Of a DNA stretch of 64,000 nt, positions 7,948-16,402 are shown in pieces. The notes under the pieces were generated by a model. It searched no databases, was not told the origin of the DNA, and saw nothing but the letters and a program-made list of their open reading frames with translations. Origin of the DNA: Azoarcus sp. KH32C. Its GTDB lineage: Bacteria > Pseudomonadota > Gammaproteobacteria > Burkholderiales > Rhodocyclaceae. The first letter of the stretch is position 1, and each line of letters starts with the position of its first letter. The stretch lies in NCBI RefSeq assembly GCF_000349945.1, contig NC_020516.1, positions 992,001 to 1,056,000 of the forward strand, in the 5' to 3' direction. The position numbers and the translations under genes are program-made.

Positions 7948-9126
7948 ATGCGTGCCTTGATCTGGCTGATCGGTATCTTCGCGCTCGCCGTCGGAGGAGC
8001 GATGCTGGCGAGCATCAACACTGGCTACGTGCTTCTGGTGTTGCCGCCGTGGCGGATGCAGCTGTCGCTGAATCTCCTGATCGTGATTCTCGTCCTCGGT
8101 TTCGTGCTGGCCTACGGGGTCCTGCGCCTTGTGAGTAAGACGCTCGCGCTGCCGGGCCGGGTCGGCGTGTTCCGCGAGCGTCGCCGCAAGGAAGTCGCTG
8201 GCCGCGCCTTGCGGGATGCGGTGCGTGCGCTGTTCGAAGGCCGTTATTCGCAGTCCGTGAAGCTCGCCGAGTCTGCGTTCAACGGTGGCGAAGCGCCGAC
8301 CGTGTCGGCCCTCGTGGCGGCGCGGGCGGCACATGCGATGCGTGACGACACGCGCTATCGCATCTGGATCGGCCGGGCGACCGACACCGAGGGCGAGTCG
8401 CGGGTCGCGCGGCTGATGACGGAGGCGGAGCTCGCGGTCGAAGGGCGGCGTTTCGACGAAGCGGCCGAACGGCTCGAGAGCCTGCGTCTCGCCGGCCAGC
8501 GTCACATCGCCGCGCTGCGCCTGTCGCTGCGTGTCGCGTCAGCCCTCGCGCAATGGGAAGAGGTGATTCGGCTCGCGCGCCAGCTGCGCAAGCATCGGGC
8601 GCTCTCCGGCGAGCAGGCGCAACTCGTGCTGCGCCGAGCGCATCTCGAACGCTTCCGCGAACTCGCCGGCGATGGCGACGGGCTGGCGGCTTATTGGCGC
8701 GCGATTCCGGCCGATGAGTTGAACGACCGCCGACTGGTTGAGCGCGCCGTTCCCCTGATGGCTGCGGCGGGGCAGGGCGCGCTCGTGCGCAGGACGCTCG
8801 AGCGGCTTCTGGAAACGGACTGGGATAGCGGGCTCGCACGGCTCTATGCTCACTGCGGCGGCGCCCAGGCGGTCGAGTGTCTGGCGCGTGCCGAGAAGTG
8901 GCTGCTTCAGCATCCGCAGGACGCGGGCTTGCTGTTCGCGCTCGGTCGCCTGTGCAGCGAGGCGCAGCTCTGGGGTAAGGCGCAGAGCTATCTGGAGGTC
9001 TCGCTGAACCTCGCGCCGACGATCGAGACGCATCTCGCGCTCGCCGGGCTGCTGGAGCGTCTGGATCGCGCGGAGGACGCCCAGGTCCATTATCGCGCCG
9101 CCGCGCAGCGCGTCGCAGCGAGCTGA
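7948..9126 (+). CDS. hemY: HemY-like TPR membrane protein of haem operon
   Basis: Proteobacterial HemY is a membrane protein with periplasmic or cytoplasmic TPR repeats, implicated in late haem synthesis. It is not the Bacillus protoporphyrinogen oxidase of the same name. The 392-residue protein has two N-terminal membrane segments (about 4-24 and 38-62). A helical repeat region extends to the end, with TPR-like patches, the last near 330-385. A GAGGAG ribosome site precedes the ATG, 9 bases after hemX. It closes the hem operon and is followed by a strong terminator. Confidence 0.88.
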   Translation: MRALIWLIGIFALAVGGAMLASINTGYVLLVLPPWRMQLSLNLLIVILVLGFVLAYGVLRLVSKTLALPGRVGVFRERRRKEVAGRALRDAVRALFEGRYSQSVKLAESAFNGGEAPTVSALVAARAAHAMRDDTRYRIWIGRATDTEGESRVARLMTEAELAVEGRRFDEAAERLESLRLAGQRHIAALRLSLRVASALAQWEEVIRLARQLRKHRALSGEQAQLVLRRAHLERFRELAGDGDGLAAYWRAIPADELNDRRLVERAVPLMAAAGQGALVRRTLERLLETDWDSGLARLYAHCGGAQAVECLARAEKWLLQHPQDAGLLFALGRLCSEAQLWGKAQSYLEVSLNLAPTIETHLALAGLLERLDRAEDAQVHYRAAAQRVAAS

Positions 9127-9147
9127 TTTACCAAGCTTCTCCAATCG

Positions 9148-9177
9148 AAAACGGCCGCTCCTCGGAGCGGCCGTTTT
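9148..9177. terminator. Strong bidirectional terminator hemY/hemF
   Basis: A perfect 14-bp inverted repeat with A and T runs at its two ends (AAAA at 9148, TTTT at 9174) lies between the convergent hemY and hemF genes. It reads as a Rho-independent terminator in both directions. Confidence 0.9.
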
Positions 9178-9212
9178 GCTTCAATCTTGGTGCCGGCTGA
9201 CGCGGCCTTGGC

Positions 9213-10142
9213 TCAACACCAGTCGCGCGGCTTCAGGTATTCGTCGTAGAGCACCGCTTCTGCGCTGCCCGGTTCGGGATGCCAGTCGTAGCGCCATTTC
9301 ACGATCGGCGGCAGGGACATCAGGATCGATTCCGTGCGTCCGCCCGATTGCAGGCCGAACAGCGTGCCGCGGTCGAACACGAGGTTGAACTCGACGTAAC
9401 GTCCGCGTCGATAAGCCTGGAAGTCGCGCTCGTGTTCGCTCCAGGAGTTGTCACGCCGGCGCTGGATGATCGGCAGGTAAGCCGCGAGGAAGGCGTCGCC
9501 GACACTACGCGTCAGACCGAAGGCGCCGTCGAAGTCCTTCTTGCCGTCGGCACCGAGGTCGTCGAAGAATAGGCCGCCGGCACCGCGCGCTTCGTTGCGG
9601 TGCTTGAGGAAGAAGTAGCTGTCGCACCACTCCTTGAGCCGCCGGTACTCGGCCTCGCCGCCGAAGGGCAGCACCGCGTCGCGGCAGCTGCGGTGGAAGT
9701 GGCGAACGTCTTCTTCGAAGGGGTAGTAGGGCGTGAGGTCCATGCCGCCGCCGAACCACCAGATCGGCGCTGCGTCCGGCTGATTGGCCGGTGGCAGTGC
9801 GATGAAGAAGCGCACATTCATGTGCACGGTCGGGCAATAGGGATTGCGCGGGTGCAGGACTAGCGACACCCCCATCGCCTCGAAGGAGCGGCCCGCGAGC
9901 TCGGGGCGGTGTGCCGTCGCCGACGCGGGCATCCCGGCGCCCATCACGTGCGAGAAGTTGACGCCGCCGCGCTCGAAGAAACGGCCTTCCTCGATCACCC
10001 GCGTGATGCCGCCGCCGCCGCCCGGGCGGTCCCAGGTGTCGACGCGGAAGGGCTGGCCGTCGAACTCTTCCAGCGCGCCGACGATGCGCTGCTGCAGCCC
10101 GAGGAGGTATTCCTTGACGGTGGCGGAATCGACGGCGCTCAT
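9213..10142 (-). CDS. hemF: Oxygen-dependent coproporphyrinogen-III oxidase
   Basis: It decarboxylates two propionate side chains of coproporphyrinogen III to vinyl groups with O2, giving protoporphyrinogen IX. The 309-residue length and motifs fit HemF: HMNVRFF, WWFGGGMDLTPYYP, KHRNEARGAGGLFFD and the C-terminal RYVEFNLVFDRGT. It is the last gene of the dusB-fis-purH-purD-hemF run, 13 bases after purD. It faces the hemCDXY operon, so both ends of the haem pathway meet at one terminator. An oxygen-independent HemN, needed for anaerobic growth, would have to lie elsewhere. Confidence 0.97.
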   Translation of the reverse strand: MSAVDSATVKEYLLGLQQRIVGALEEFDGQPFRVDTWDRPGGGGGITRVIEEGRFFERGGVNFSHVMGAGMPASATAHRPELAGRSFEAMGVSLVLHPRNPYCPTVHMNVRFFIALPPANQPDAAPIWWFGGGMDLTPYYPFEEDVRHFHRSCRDAVLPFGGEAEYRRLKEWCDSYFFLKHRNEARGAGGLFFDDLGADGKKDFDGAFGLTRSVGDAFLAAYLPIIQRRRDNSWSEHERDFQAYRRGRYVEFNLVFDRGTLFGLQSGGRTESILMSLPPIVKWRYDWHPEPGSAEAVLYDEYLKPRDWC

Positions 10143-10155
10143 GTGCTGGTCCCGG

Positions 10156-11433
10156 TTAGTTCTTGCGGGCGACCGCGCGATGGCCGATGTCGCGGCGGAA
10201 CTGGCGGCCGTCGAAGAGGATCGCGTCGGCGACCTCGTAGGCGCGTTTCTGCGCGGTGCGAACGTTGTCGCCGAGGGCCGTCACGCACAGTACGCGACCG
10301 CCGGCCGTGACGACGTGACCGTCATTGTCGGCCGTGCCGGCGTGGAAGACGTGGGCGTCTTCCTGCTCCTGCGTCGGCAGCCCGGCGATGCGGTCGCCCT
10401 TGCGCGGCGCTTCGGGATAGCCTTCGGCGGCGAGTACGACGCCGAGCGCGACGCGGCGGTCCCATTCGGCCTCGACCTGATCGAGACGGCCGTCGATGGC
10501 GGCTTCGACGAGGTCGGACAGGTCGCTCTTCAGGCGCATCATGATCGGCTGGGTTTCCGGGTCGCCCATGCGGCAGTTGAACTCGACGACGCGAGGATGC
10601 CCGGCGTCGTCGATCATCAGGCCGGCGTAGAGGAAGCCGCTGTAGGGCATGCCGTCGGCGGCCATGCCGGCGAGCGTCGGCATGATGATCTCGCGCATCA
10701 CGCGGGCGTGGACTTCGGGCGTGACGACCGGGGCGGGCGAATACGCGCCCATGCCGCCGGTGTTGGGACCCTGGTCGTTGTCCTTGAGGCGCTTGTGGTC
10801 CTGGCTCGTTGCGAGGGCGAGCGCGTGCTTGCTGTCGGCCATGACGATGAAGCTCGCTTCCTCGCCGCTCATGAACTCCTCGATCACGACGCGGGCGCCC
10901 GCATCGCCCATGCGGTTGTCGGTCAGCATCATGTCGATTGCGGCATGCGCTTCGTCGGCGGTCATCGCGACGACGACACCCTTGCCGGCGGCGAGGCCGT
11001 CGGCCTTGATGACGATCGGTGCGCCCTCGGCATTCACGTAAGCATGCGCCTGCGCGGCATCCGCGAAGGTCTGATACTTGGCGGTCGGGATGTTGTGACG
11101 GATCAGGAAGCGCTTGGCGAAGTCCTTGGAGCTTTCGAGCTGCGCGGCGGCCTTGGTCGGCCCGAAGATGCGCAGGCCGGCTTCACGGAACGCGTCGACG
11201 ACGCCGGCTGCGAGCGGCGCTTCCGGCCCGACGACCGTGAATTCGACCTGTTCGCGCCGAGCGAGCTCGATCAGGTCCGGAATCGCGGTGACGGCGACGT
11301 TCTCGAGCAGCGGCTCACGTGCGGTGCCCGCGTTGCCCGGGGCCACGAGGACCCGCGTCACCTTCGGCGATTGGGCGAGCTTCCAGGCGAGTGCGTGTTC
11401 GCGACCGCCCGAGCCGATGACGAGAACTTTCAT
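10156..11433 (-). CDS. purD: Phosphoribosylamine-glycine ligase (GARS)
   Basis: It makes glycinamide ribonucleotide from phosphoribosylamine, glycine and ATP, the second step of purine synthesis. The protein has 425 residues and opens with the N-domain signature MKVLVIGSGGREHAL. An ATP-grasp domain follows, with KADGLAAGKGV and EFNCRMGDPETQ. The ATG at 11433 is chosen over an upstream in-frame start because it matches the family N-terminus and has GGAG about 9 bases upstream. It lies 19 bases after purH. Confidence 0.97.
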   Translation of the reverse strand: MKVLVIGSGGREHALAWKLAQSPKVTRVLVAPGNAGTAREPLLENVAVTAIPDLIELARREQVEFTVVGPEAPLAAGVVDAFREAGLRIFGPTKAAAQLESSKDFAKRFLIRHNIPTAKYQTFADAAQAHAYVNAEGAPIVIKADGLAAGKGVVVAMTADEAHAAIDMMLTDNRMGDAGARVVIEEFMSGEEASFIVMADSKHALALATSQDHKRLKDNDQGPNTGGMGAYSPAPVVTPEVHARVMREIIMPTLAGMAADGMPYSGFLYAGLMIDDAGHPRVVEFNCRMGDPETQPIMMRLKSDLSDLVEAAIDGRLDQVEAEWDRRVALGVVLAAEGYPEAPRKGDRIAGLPTQEQEDAHVFHAGTADNDGHVVTAGGRVLCVTALGDNVRTAQKRAYEVADAILFDGRQFRRDIGHRAVARKN

Positions 11434-11452
11434 GTGCTTCTCCGTGCTGCAA

Positions 11453-13042
11453 TCAGTGGCGGAAGTGGCGGAAGCCGGTGAAGACCATCGCAACGCCCTG
11501 TTCGTCGGCGGCCGCGATCACCTCGGCGTCGCGCATCGAGCCGCCCGGCTGGATGACTGCGGTCGCGCCGGCCTGTGCCAGTACGTCAAGGCCGTCGCGG
11601 AACGGGAAGAAGGCGTCGGACGCGACGACCGAACCCTTGACCGTGAGGCCGGCGTTCTCGGCCTTGATCGCGGCGATGCGGGCGGAGTCGACACGGCTCA
11701 TCTGGCCGGCGCCGACGCCGACGGTCATGCCATCGCGGCAGAAGACGATGGCGTTCGACTTGACGTACTTCGCGACGCGCCACGCGAAGAGGAGGTCGCC
11801 GAGTTCCTGTTCGGTCGGCGCGCGCTTGGTGACGACCTTCAGGTCGGCAACCTGAATGCGGGCTTCGTCAGCGCTTTGCACCAGCAGGCCGCCGCCGACG
11901 CGCTTATAGTCGAGCGCGCCCGCGGGCTTGCCGAGCGGGCACGTCAGTACGCGGACGTTCTGTTTCGCGGCCAGCAGCGCCAGCGCGTCGGCCGTGTAGG
12001 CCGGGGCGATCAGCACTTCGAGGAACTGGGCCGAGACGGCTTCGGCCGCGGCGCGGTCGACTTCGCAGTTGAAGGCGATGATGCCGCCGAAGGCCGAGGT
12101 CGGGTCGGTCGAGAAGGCCTTGCGGTAGGCGGCGAGCGGCGACTCGGCGATCGCGACGCCGCAGGGGTTGGCGTGCTTGACGATGACGCAGGCGGCGATG
12201 CCGTCGTCGAAGGCCTTGACGCACTCCCACGCGGCATCCGCGTCGGCGATGTTGTTGTACGACAGTTCCTTGCCCTGCAATTGCTTGTAGGACGCGATCG
12301 CGCCTTCGGGGGCGTTCGGCTCGCGGTAGAAGGCCGCCGACTGGTGCGGGTTTTCGCCGTAGCGCAGGTCCTGCACCTTGTCGAAGGCGATCTGGAAGCG
12401 TTCCGGATAGGCCTGCTTCGCGACTTCGCCCTTGTCGCCGAAGGTCAGCGCGGTCAGGTGGTTGGAGATCGCGCTGTCGTAGCGGGCGGTGTGCGTGAAG
12501 GCCTTCACCGCGAGGGCGAAGCGGGTCTTGTAGCTCAGCGCGCCGTCGTTGGACTTCAGTTCGGCGACGATGGAATCGTAGTCTTCCGGATCGGTGACGA
12601 TGCCGACGCCGCCGGCTTCGGTGCCGTGGTTCTTGGCCGCCGCGCGGACCATGGTCGGGCCGCCGATGTCGATGTTCTCGATCGCATCTTCGAGCGTGCA
12701 GTCGGGCTTGGCGACGGTCTGCGCGAAGGGGTAGAGGTTCACGACGACGAGGTCGATGCGCGAGATGTCATGCGCGGCGATCGTCTCCATGTGCTCGGGC
12801 AGGTCGCGGCGGGCGAGGATGCCGCCGTGGACCTTGGGGTGCAGCGTCTTGACGCGTCCGTCAAGCATCTCGGGGAAGCCCGTATGTTCCGATACGTCGG
12901 TGACCGGCAGGCCGGCCTGGCGCAGCATGGTGGCGGTGCCGCCAGTCGACAGCAGCTTGATGCCTTGCGCGTGCAGGGCCTGGGCAAATTCGAGGACGCC
13001 GCGCTTGTCGGAGACGCTGATCAGGGCTTGGGAGACTTTCAT
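11453..13042 (-). CDS. purH: Bifunctional AICAR transformylase / IMP cyclohydrolase
   Basis: It catalyses the last two steps of IMP synthesis: formyl transfer from 10-formyl-THF to AICAR, then ring closure. The protein has 529 residues. The N-terminal cyclohydrolase (MGS-like) domain begins KVSQALISVSDKRG and spans about 1-200. The C-terminal transformylase domain contains KHANPCGVA, with the catalytic Lys-His pair. Two adjacent ATGs (13045 and 13042) are possible starts. Neither has a clear ribosome site. It follows fis by about 70 bases on the same strand. Confidence 0.96.
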   Translation of the reverse strand: MKVSQALISVSDKRGVLEFAQALHAQGIKLLSTGGTATMLRQAGLPVTDVSEHTGFPEMLDGRVKTLHPKVHGGILARRDLPEHMETIAAHDISRIDLVVVNLYPFAQTVAKPDCTLEDAIENIDIGGPTMVRAAAKNHGTEAGGVGIVTDPEDYDSIVAELKSNDGALSYKTRFALAVKAFTHTARYDSAISNHLTALTFGDKGEVAKQAYPERFQIAFDKVQDLRYGENPHQSAAFYREPNAPEGAIASYKQLQGKELSYNNIADADAAWECVKAFDDGIAACVIVKHANPCGVAIAESPLAAYRKAFSTDPTSAFGGIIAFNCEVDRAAAEAVSAQFLEVLIAPAYTADALALLAAKQNVRVLTCPLGKPAGALDYKRVGGGLLVQSADEARIQVADLKVVTKRAPTEQELGDLLFAWRVAKYVKSNAIVFCRDGMTVGVGAGQMSRVDSARIAAIKAENAGLTVKGSVVASDAFFPFRDGLDVLAQAGATAVIQPGGSMRDAEVIAAADEQGVAMVFTGFRHFRH

Positions 13043-13112
13043 CATCGGGATCGCTAAGGACAATCGGAAAACTGGATGCCGGCATCGCTCATTCGCGGCG
13101 CCGGCAGGGCGA

Positions 13113-13349
13113 TTACAGCAATTCGTATTCGGTGAGCTTGCGGCGCAGCGTGTTGCGGTTGATGCCTAGCATCTCCGCGGCCACGGTCTGGTTGCCGTTG
13201 GCCTGCCGGAGGACGAATTCGAGCATCGGGCGTTCGACGTTGCGGATCACCATCTCGTAGATCGCGGACGGTTTTTCGCCGTCGAGATCGCGGAAGTACT
13301 GATCGAGGGTGCGCTGCACCGAGTCGGCGATTTCGTTGGGACGGGTCAT
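13113..13349 (-). CDS. fis: Fis family DNA-binding protein
   Basis: Fis is a small nucleoid protein that bends DNA and activates rRNA and growth-phase promoters. The 78-residue product has the Fis layout: an N-terminal dimerisation half and a C-terminal helix-turn-helix (about 50-75) around GNQTVAAEMLGINRNTLRRK. Its ATG overlaps the dusB stop (ATGA), the same dusB-fis coupling known in enterobacteria. Here the pair is followed by purH and purD. Confidence 0.93.
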   Translation of the reverse strand: MTRPNEIADSVQRTLDQYFRDLDGEKPSAIYEMVIRNVERPMLEFVLRQANGNQTVAAEMLGINRNTLRRKLTEYELL

Positions 13350-14374
13350 GCTGCGAGTTCCTGCGGGAGTTCTGCTTCGTCTTCGTAACTGAGGCGGGCG
13401 TCCTGTTCGGCAAGCGTGCCGAAGAATTCGTCAACCGCCGCGAGTTGCGTAGCGACGTCGGGAAGCTGGTTCATCGTCCGGCGGAAGGCGGCGGAGCCGA
13501 CCAGGCCTTTCGTGTACCAGGAGATGTGTTTCCGCGCGACTTTGACCCCGGTGTCCTCGCCGTAGAAGTCGTACAGGTCGTGCAGGTGTTCGCGGCAGAC
13601 CTGCAGGATTTCGGTCACCAGCGGCGGCGGCAGCAACTCGCCGGTCGCGAGGAAGTGCTCGATCTCGCGGAAGATCCACGGCCGGCCCTGGGCGGCGCGG
13701 CCGATCATGACGCCGTCGGCGCCGGTGCAGTCGAGCACGTGCTTGGCTTTCTGGGGCGTGGTGATGTCGCCGTTGGCGATCACCGGAATGCCGACGAGCG
13801 ACTTCACGTGGGCGATCGTGTCGTATTCGGCTTCGCCCATGTACTGGTCGGCACGCGTGCGGCCATGGATCGCGATCGCGCGGATGCCGGAGGCTTCGGC
13901 GATGCGGGCGATGGTCGGGGCGTTGCGGTTCTGGCGGTTCCAGCCGGTACGGAACTTGAGCGTGACCGGGGTGCCGGGCACGGCGCCGACGACCGCTTCG
14001 AGGATGCGGGCGACGAGGGGTTCGTCCTGCATCAGTGCGGAGCCGGCCATCACGTTGCAGACCTTCTTGGCCGGGCAGCCCATGTTGATGTCGATGATCT
14101 GGGCGCCGTTATCGACGTTGTGACGGGCCGCGTCGGCCATCATCTGCGGATCGGCGCCGGCGATCTGCACCGAGATCGGCTCGACTTCGCCTTGGTGGTT
14201 GGCACGCCGGAGCGTCTTCGCGCTGCCGTAGAGCAGCGAGTTGGACGTGACCATCTCGCTCACCGCGAGGCCGGCGCCGAGCTTCTTGCAGAGCTGGCGG
14301 AACGGACGATCGGTGACACCCGCCATCGGAGCGACGACGAGATTGTTGCGCAGGGTGAAGCCGGCGTACTGCAT
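13346..14374 (-). CDS. dusB: tRNA-dihydrouridine synthase B
   Basis: This flavoenzyme reduces uridines in the tRNA D-loop. The 342-residue protein starts MQYAGFTLRNNLVVAPMAGV and has the FMN barrel motifs, the catalytic cysteine in NMGCPAKKV and the conserved ANGDI motif of the barrel. The C-terminal tail is helical. The frame stays open far upstream into the diguanylate cyclase region, but that extension is low-complexity antisense sequence. An in-frame ATG at 14407 would add 11 residues. Its stop overlaps the fis start. Confidence 0.94.
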   Translation of the reverse strand: MQYAGFTLRNNLVVAPMAGVTDRPFRQLCKKLGAGLAVSEMVTSNSLLYGSAKTLRRANHQGEVEPISVQIAGADPQMMADAARHNVDNGAQIIDINMGCPAKKVCNVMAGSALMQDEPLVARILEAVVGAVPGTPVTLKFRTGWNRQNRNAPTIARIAEASGIRAIAIHGRTRADQYMGEAEYDTIAHVKSLVGIPVIANGDITTPQKAKHVLDCTGADGVMIGRAAQGRPWIFREIEHFLATGELLPPPLVTEILQVCREHLHDLYDFYGEDTGVKVARKHISWYTKGLVGSAAFRRTMNQLPDVATQLAAVDEFFGTLAEQDARLSYEDEAELPQELAA

Positions 14375-14462
14375 GGGCGGGGAGGAAAGGCGGGGAAAGT
14401 CGCGCATTTTACCCCATGCGGCGTCAGGGGAACACGCGAAAGCGTGCCCCTTGCCGAATGCG

Positions 14463-16199
14463 TCACGTGCTCTGTGGCGGAAGTGCCGCAGCGTCGGCGG
14501 CCGGTTCGGCGGCGGCCGAGCCGGCGAGCGGTTCTGCGCGGGTCGTGCGATTGCGGCCGGCTTCCTTCGAGCCATAGAGGGCGGCGTCCGCGGCTTCGAT
14601 GAGCCCTTCCGGCCCGGCGACGGAAATCTCGGGGAAGGCCGCAACGCCGAGGCTGATCGTGACCTTGAGCCCGTCGACTTCCGCGGCCTCGATATCGCAG
14701 CGCAGCCGCTCGGCGACGCTGAATGCGCCGTCGAGCGTGGTGTTGGGCAGGATGCCGACGAATTCCTCGCCGCCGTAGCGGCACGCGAGGTCGTACTTGC
14801 GCAGCGCGTCGCGGAAATTGCGTGCGACCGCCTGCAGCACGCGATCGCCCTGGTCGTGGCCGTAGGTGTCGTTGAATTTCTTGAAGTGGTCGATATCGAA
14901 CATGACCACTGCGAGCGAGGCGCCGGTGCGCGTCGAGCGGACATATTCGGTGGCGAGTGTCGCGTCGAGATGGCGGCGGTTGTAGAGGCCGGTGAGGCCG
15001 TCGGTCGTCGAAAGCCGCCGCAGTTCTTCCTCGAGGCGCTTTTCCTCGGTGATGTCGCGTAGCAGTGCGGCCGAGCCGACGACGTTGTTTTCGCTGCCGA
15101 GGATCGTCGAGGCGAAGACCTGGAGGATGCGTCCCTTGTATTCGGTCGTCACGGCGGCATGGGTGGCGTCTTCGCCGAGCCAGGTGCGCATTTCGTCGGG
15201 GTTGTCGAGAATGTGTATAAAACCTTCCTCGACGATCTGGCTCGCCGGCTTTTCGAGCAGGCGCTCGGCGGCGGGGTTCACGAGGACGATGTCGCCGTGG
15301 TTGTCGGTGACGACGATCCCTTCACCGGCGCCATGGATGATCGTCGTGAGTTTGTCCTGTTCGCGCCGCAGACCGTCGTAGGTGGTCTTCAGCTCCGAGG
15401 TCATGTGGTTGAAGCTACTGGCCATCCGGCCGAGTTCGTCGCGAGTCTGGATCGGCACCTGGTGGTCGAGGTCGCCACCGGAAACCCGTGCCATCGCGTT
15501 CGTGACCTTTTCGAGCGGCTCGACGACCGTGCGTCCGAGCATGTAGCCGGTGAGCATCATCGTCGCGGCCAGTGCCAGCGCCAACGCGCCGATGGCGTAT
15601 TGCCGGACTTCATAGATGTCGCGTTCGACGGACGCCAGCGAGGTCGTGAGCTTGATGACCCCGCGCACCTTCTCGCCTTTGCCGTGGCATTTGCTGCACG
15701 AGTCGATGAAGCGGATCGGCGCGAGGAAGGTCAGGATGCGGTGGCCATCCTCGCCGCGCTCGTAGATCGGCAGGGTCTTCGCGGTTTCGACGGTCTGCAG
15801 CAGGTTGGGGTCGTCGGCCGGCAGCACCGGGATGCGCATCTCGGTCTCGCGCGGCGCGAAGGTTTCCTCGCCGCGGCGCTTGTTCACGGCGAGGATCGTC
15901 TTGTTGTCGCGGAAGGCCTCGTCGCCGTTGGTGCGCAGGATGCGGAAATCGAGGACGTCGGAGACCTTCTTGAGGCGGTCCGCATAGGATTCGGCGATGT
16001 CGGCGGAACCGGCCAGCATCACCGCCTGCAGGCCCTGCGCGACGCTCTCGGTCAGCTTCTCCATCGTCCGCTCGTTCTGGCGGAGAACCGACTTTTCCTG
16101 ATAGTGGGTGTAGAAAAACGCCATCGCCACCAGCACGATCGTCACGGCGATACCGACGGCAAGGGTGATCTTGTAGCGAATCCGCATGTTGTGGTTCAT
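14463..16199 (-). CDS. Membrane diguanylate cyclase with periplasmic haem-c motif
   Basis: It is predicted to make cyclic di-GMP in response to a periplasmic signal. The 578 residues read in order: membrane segment (about 11-30); periplasmic domain (31-200) ending in CSKCH at 168-172, a CxxCH site for covalent haem c; second membrane segment (201-222); HAMP (about 222-275); PAS (about 285-392); GGDEF (about 395-555). The active-site loop is GGEEF (476-480). An RxxD inhibitory I-site (RKYD, 467-470) lies five residues before it, so the enzyme should be active and feedback-inhibited. The periplasmic part resembles DUF3365/Tll0287-like haem domains. An Ala/Pro-rich tail ends the protein. ATG at 16199 or 16187 may start it. 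Gas or redox sensing is inference. Confidence 0.88.
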   Translation of the reverse strand: MNHNMRIRYKITLAVGIAVTIVLVAMAFFYTHYQEKSVLRQNERTMEKLTESVAQGLQAVMLAGSADIAESYADRLKKVSDVLDFRILRTNGDEAFRDNKTILAVNKRRGEETFAPRETEMRIPVLPADDPNLLQTVETAKTLPIYERGEDGHRILTFLAPIRFIDSCSKCHGKGEKVRGVIKLTTSLASVERDIYEVRQYAIGALALALAATMMLTGYMLGRTVVEPLEKVTNAMARVSGGDLDHQVPIQTRDELGRMASSFNHMTSELKTTYDGLRREQDKLTTIIHGAGEGIVVTDNHGDIVLVNPAAERLLEKPASQIVEEGFIHILDNPDEMRTWLGEDATHAAVTTEYKGRILQVFASTILGSENNVVGSAALLRDITEEKRLEEELRRLSTTDGLTGLYNRRHLDATLATEYVRSTRTGASLAVVMFDIDHFKKFNDTYGHDQGDRVLQAVARNFRDALRKYDLACRYGGEEFVGILPNTTLDGAFSVAERLRCDIEAAEVDGLKVTISLGVAAFPEISVAGPEGLIEAADAALYGSKEAGRNRTTRAEPLAGSAAAEPAADAAALPPQST

Positions 16200-16402
16200 C
16201 GTGAAGTGATGTAAGTGGCCGCGAATTGTTTGGGCTGCATCATAAACGACCTGACTCCGAGTAGGGGAAACGGATCAGCGACGATTCGACTTTTCGCATA
16301 GTGCCGATGACGTTTGAATGCCGCGTCGGTCGGCGGGGGCGCGGCTGCGGCGTATTCCGCCGAAAGTCTTAGCGCAAGCCTGTGTCGCGATGCGGGGCGC
16401 CG

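Noticed and set aside
11114..13057. 647-residue open frame antisense to purH
   Set aside because: Same codon-bias artefact; purH on the other strand has all family motifs.
13346..14944. 532-residue form of dusB
   Set aside because: The first ~190 residues are low-complexity sequence overlapping the diguanylate cyclase gene on the same strand in another frame.
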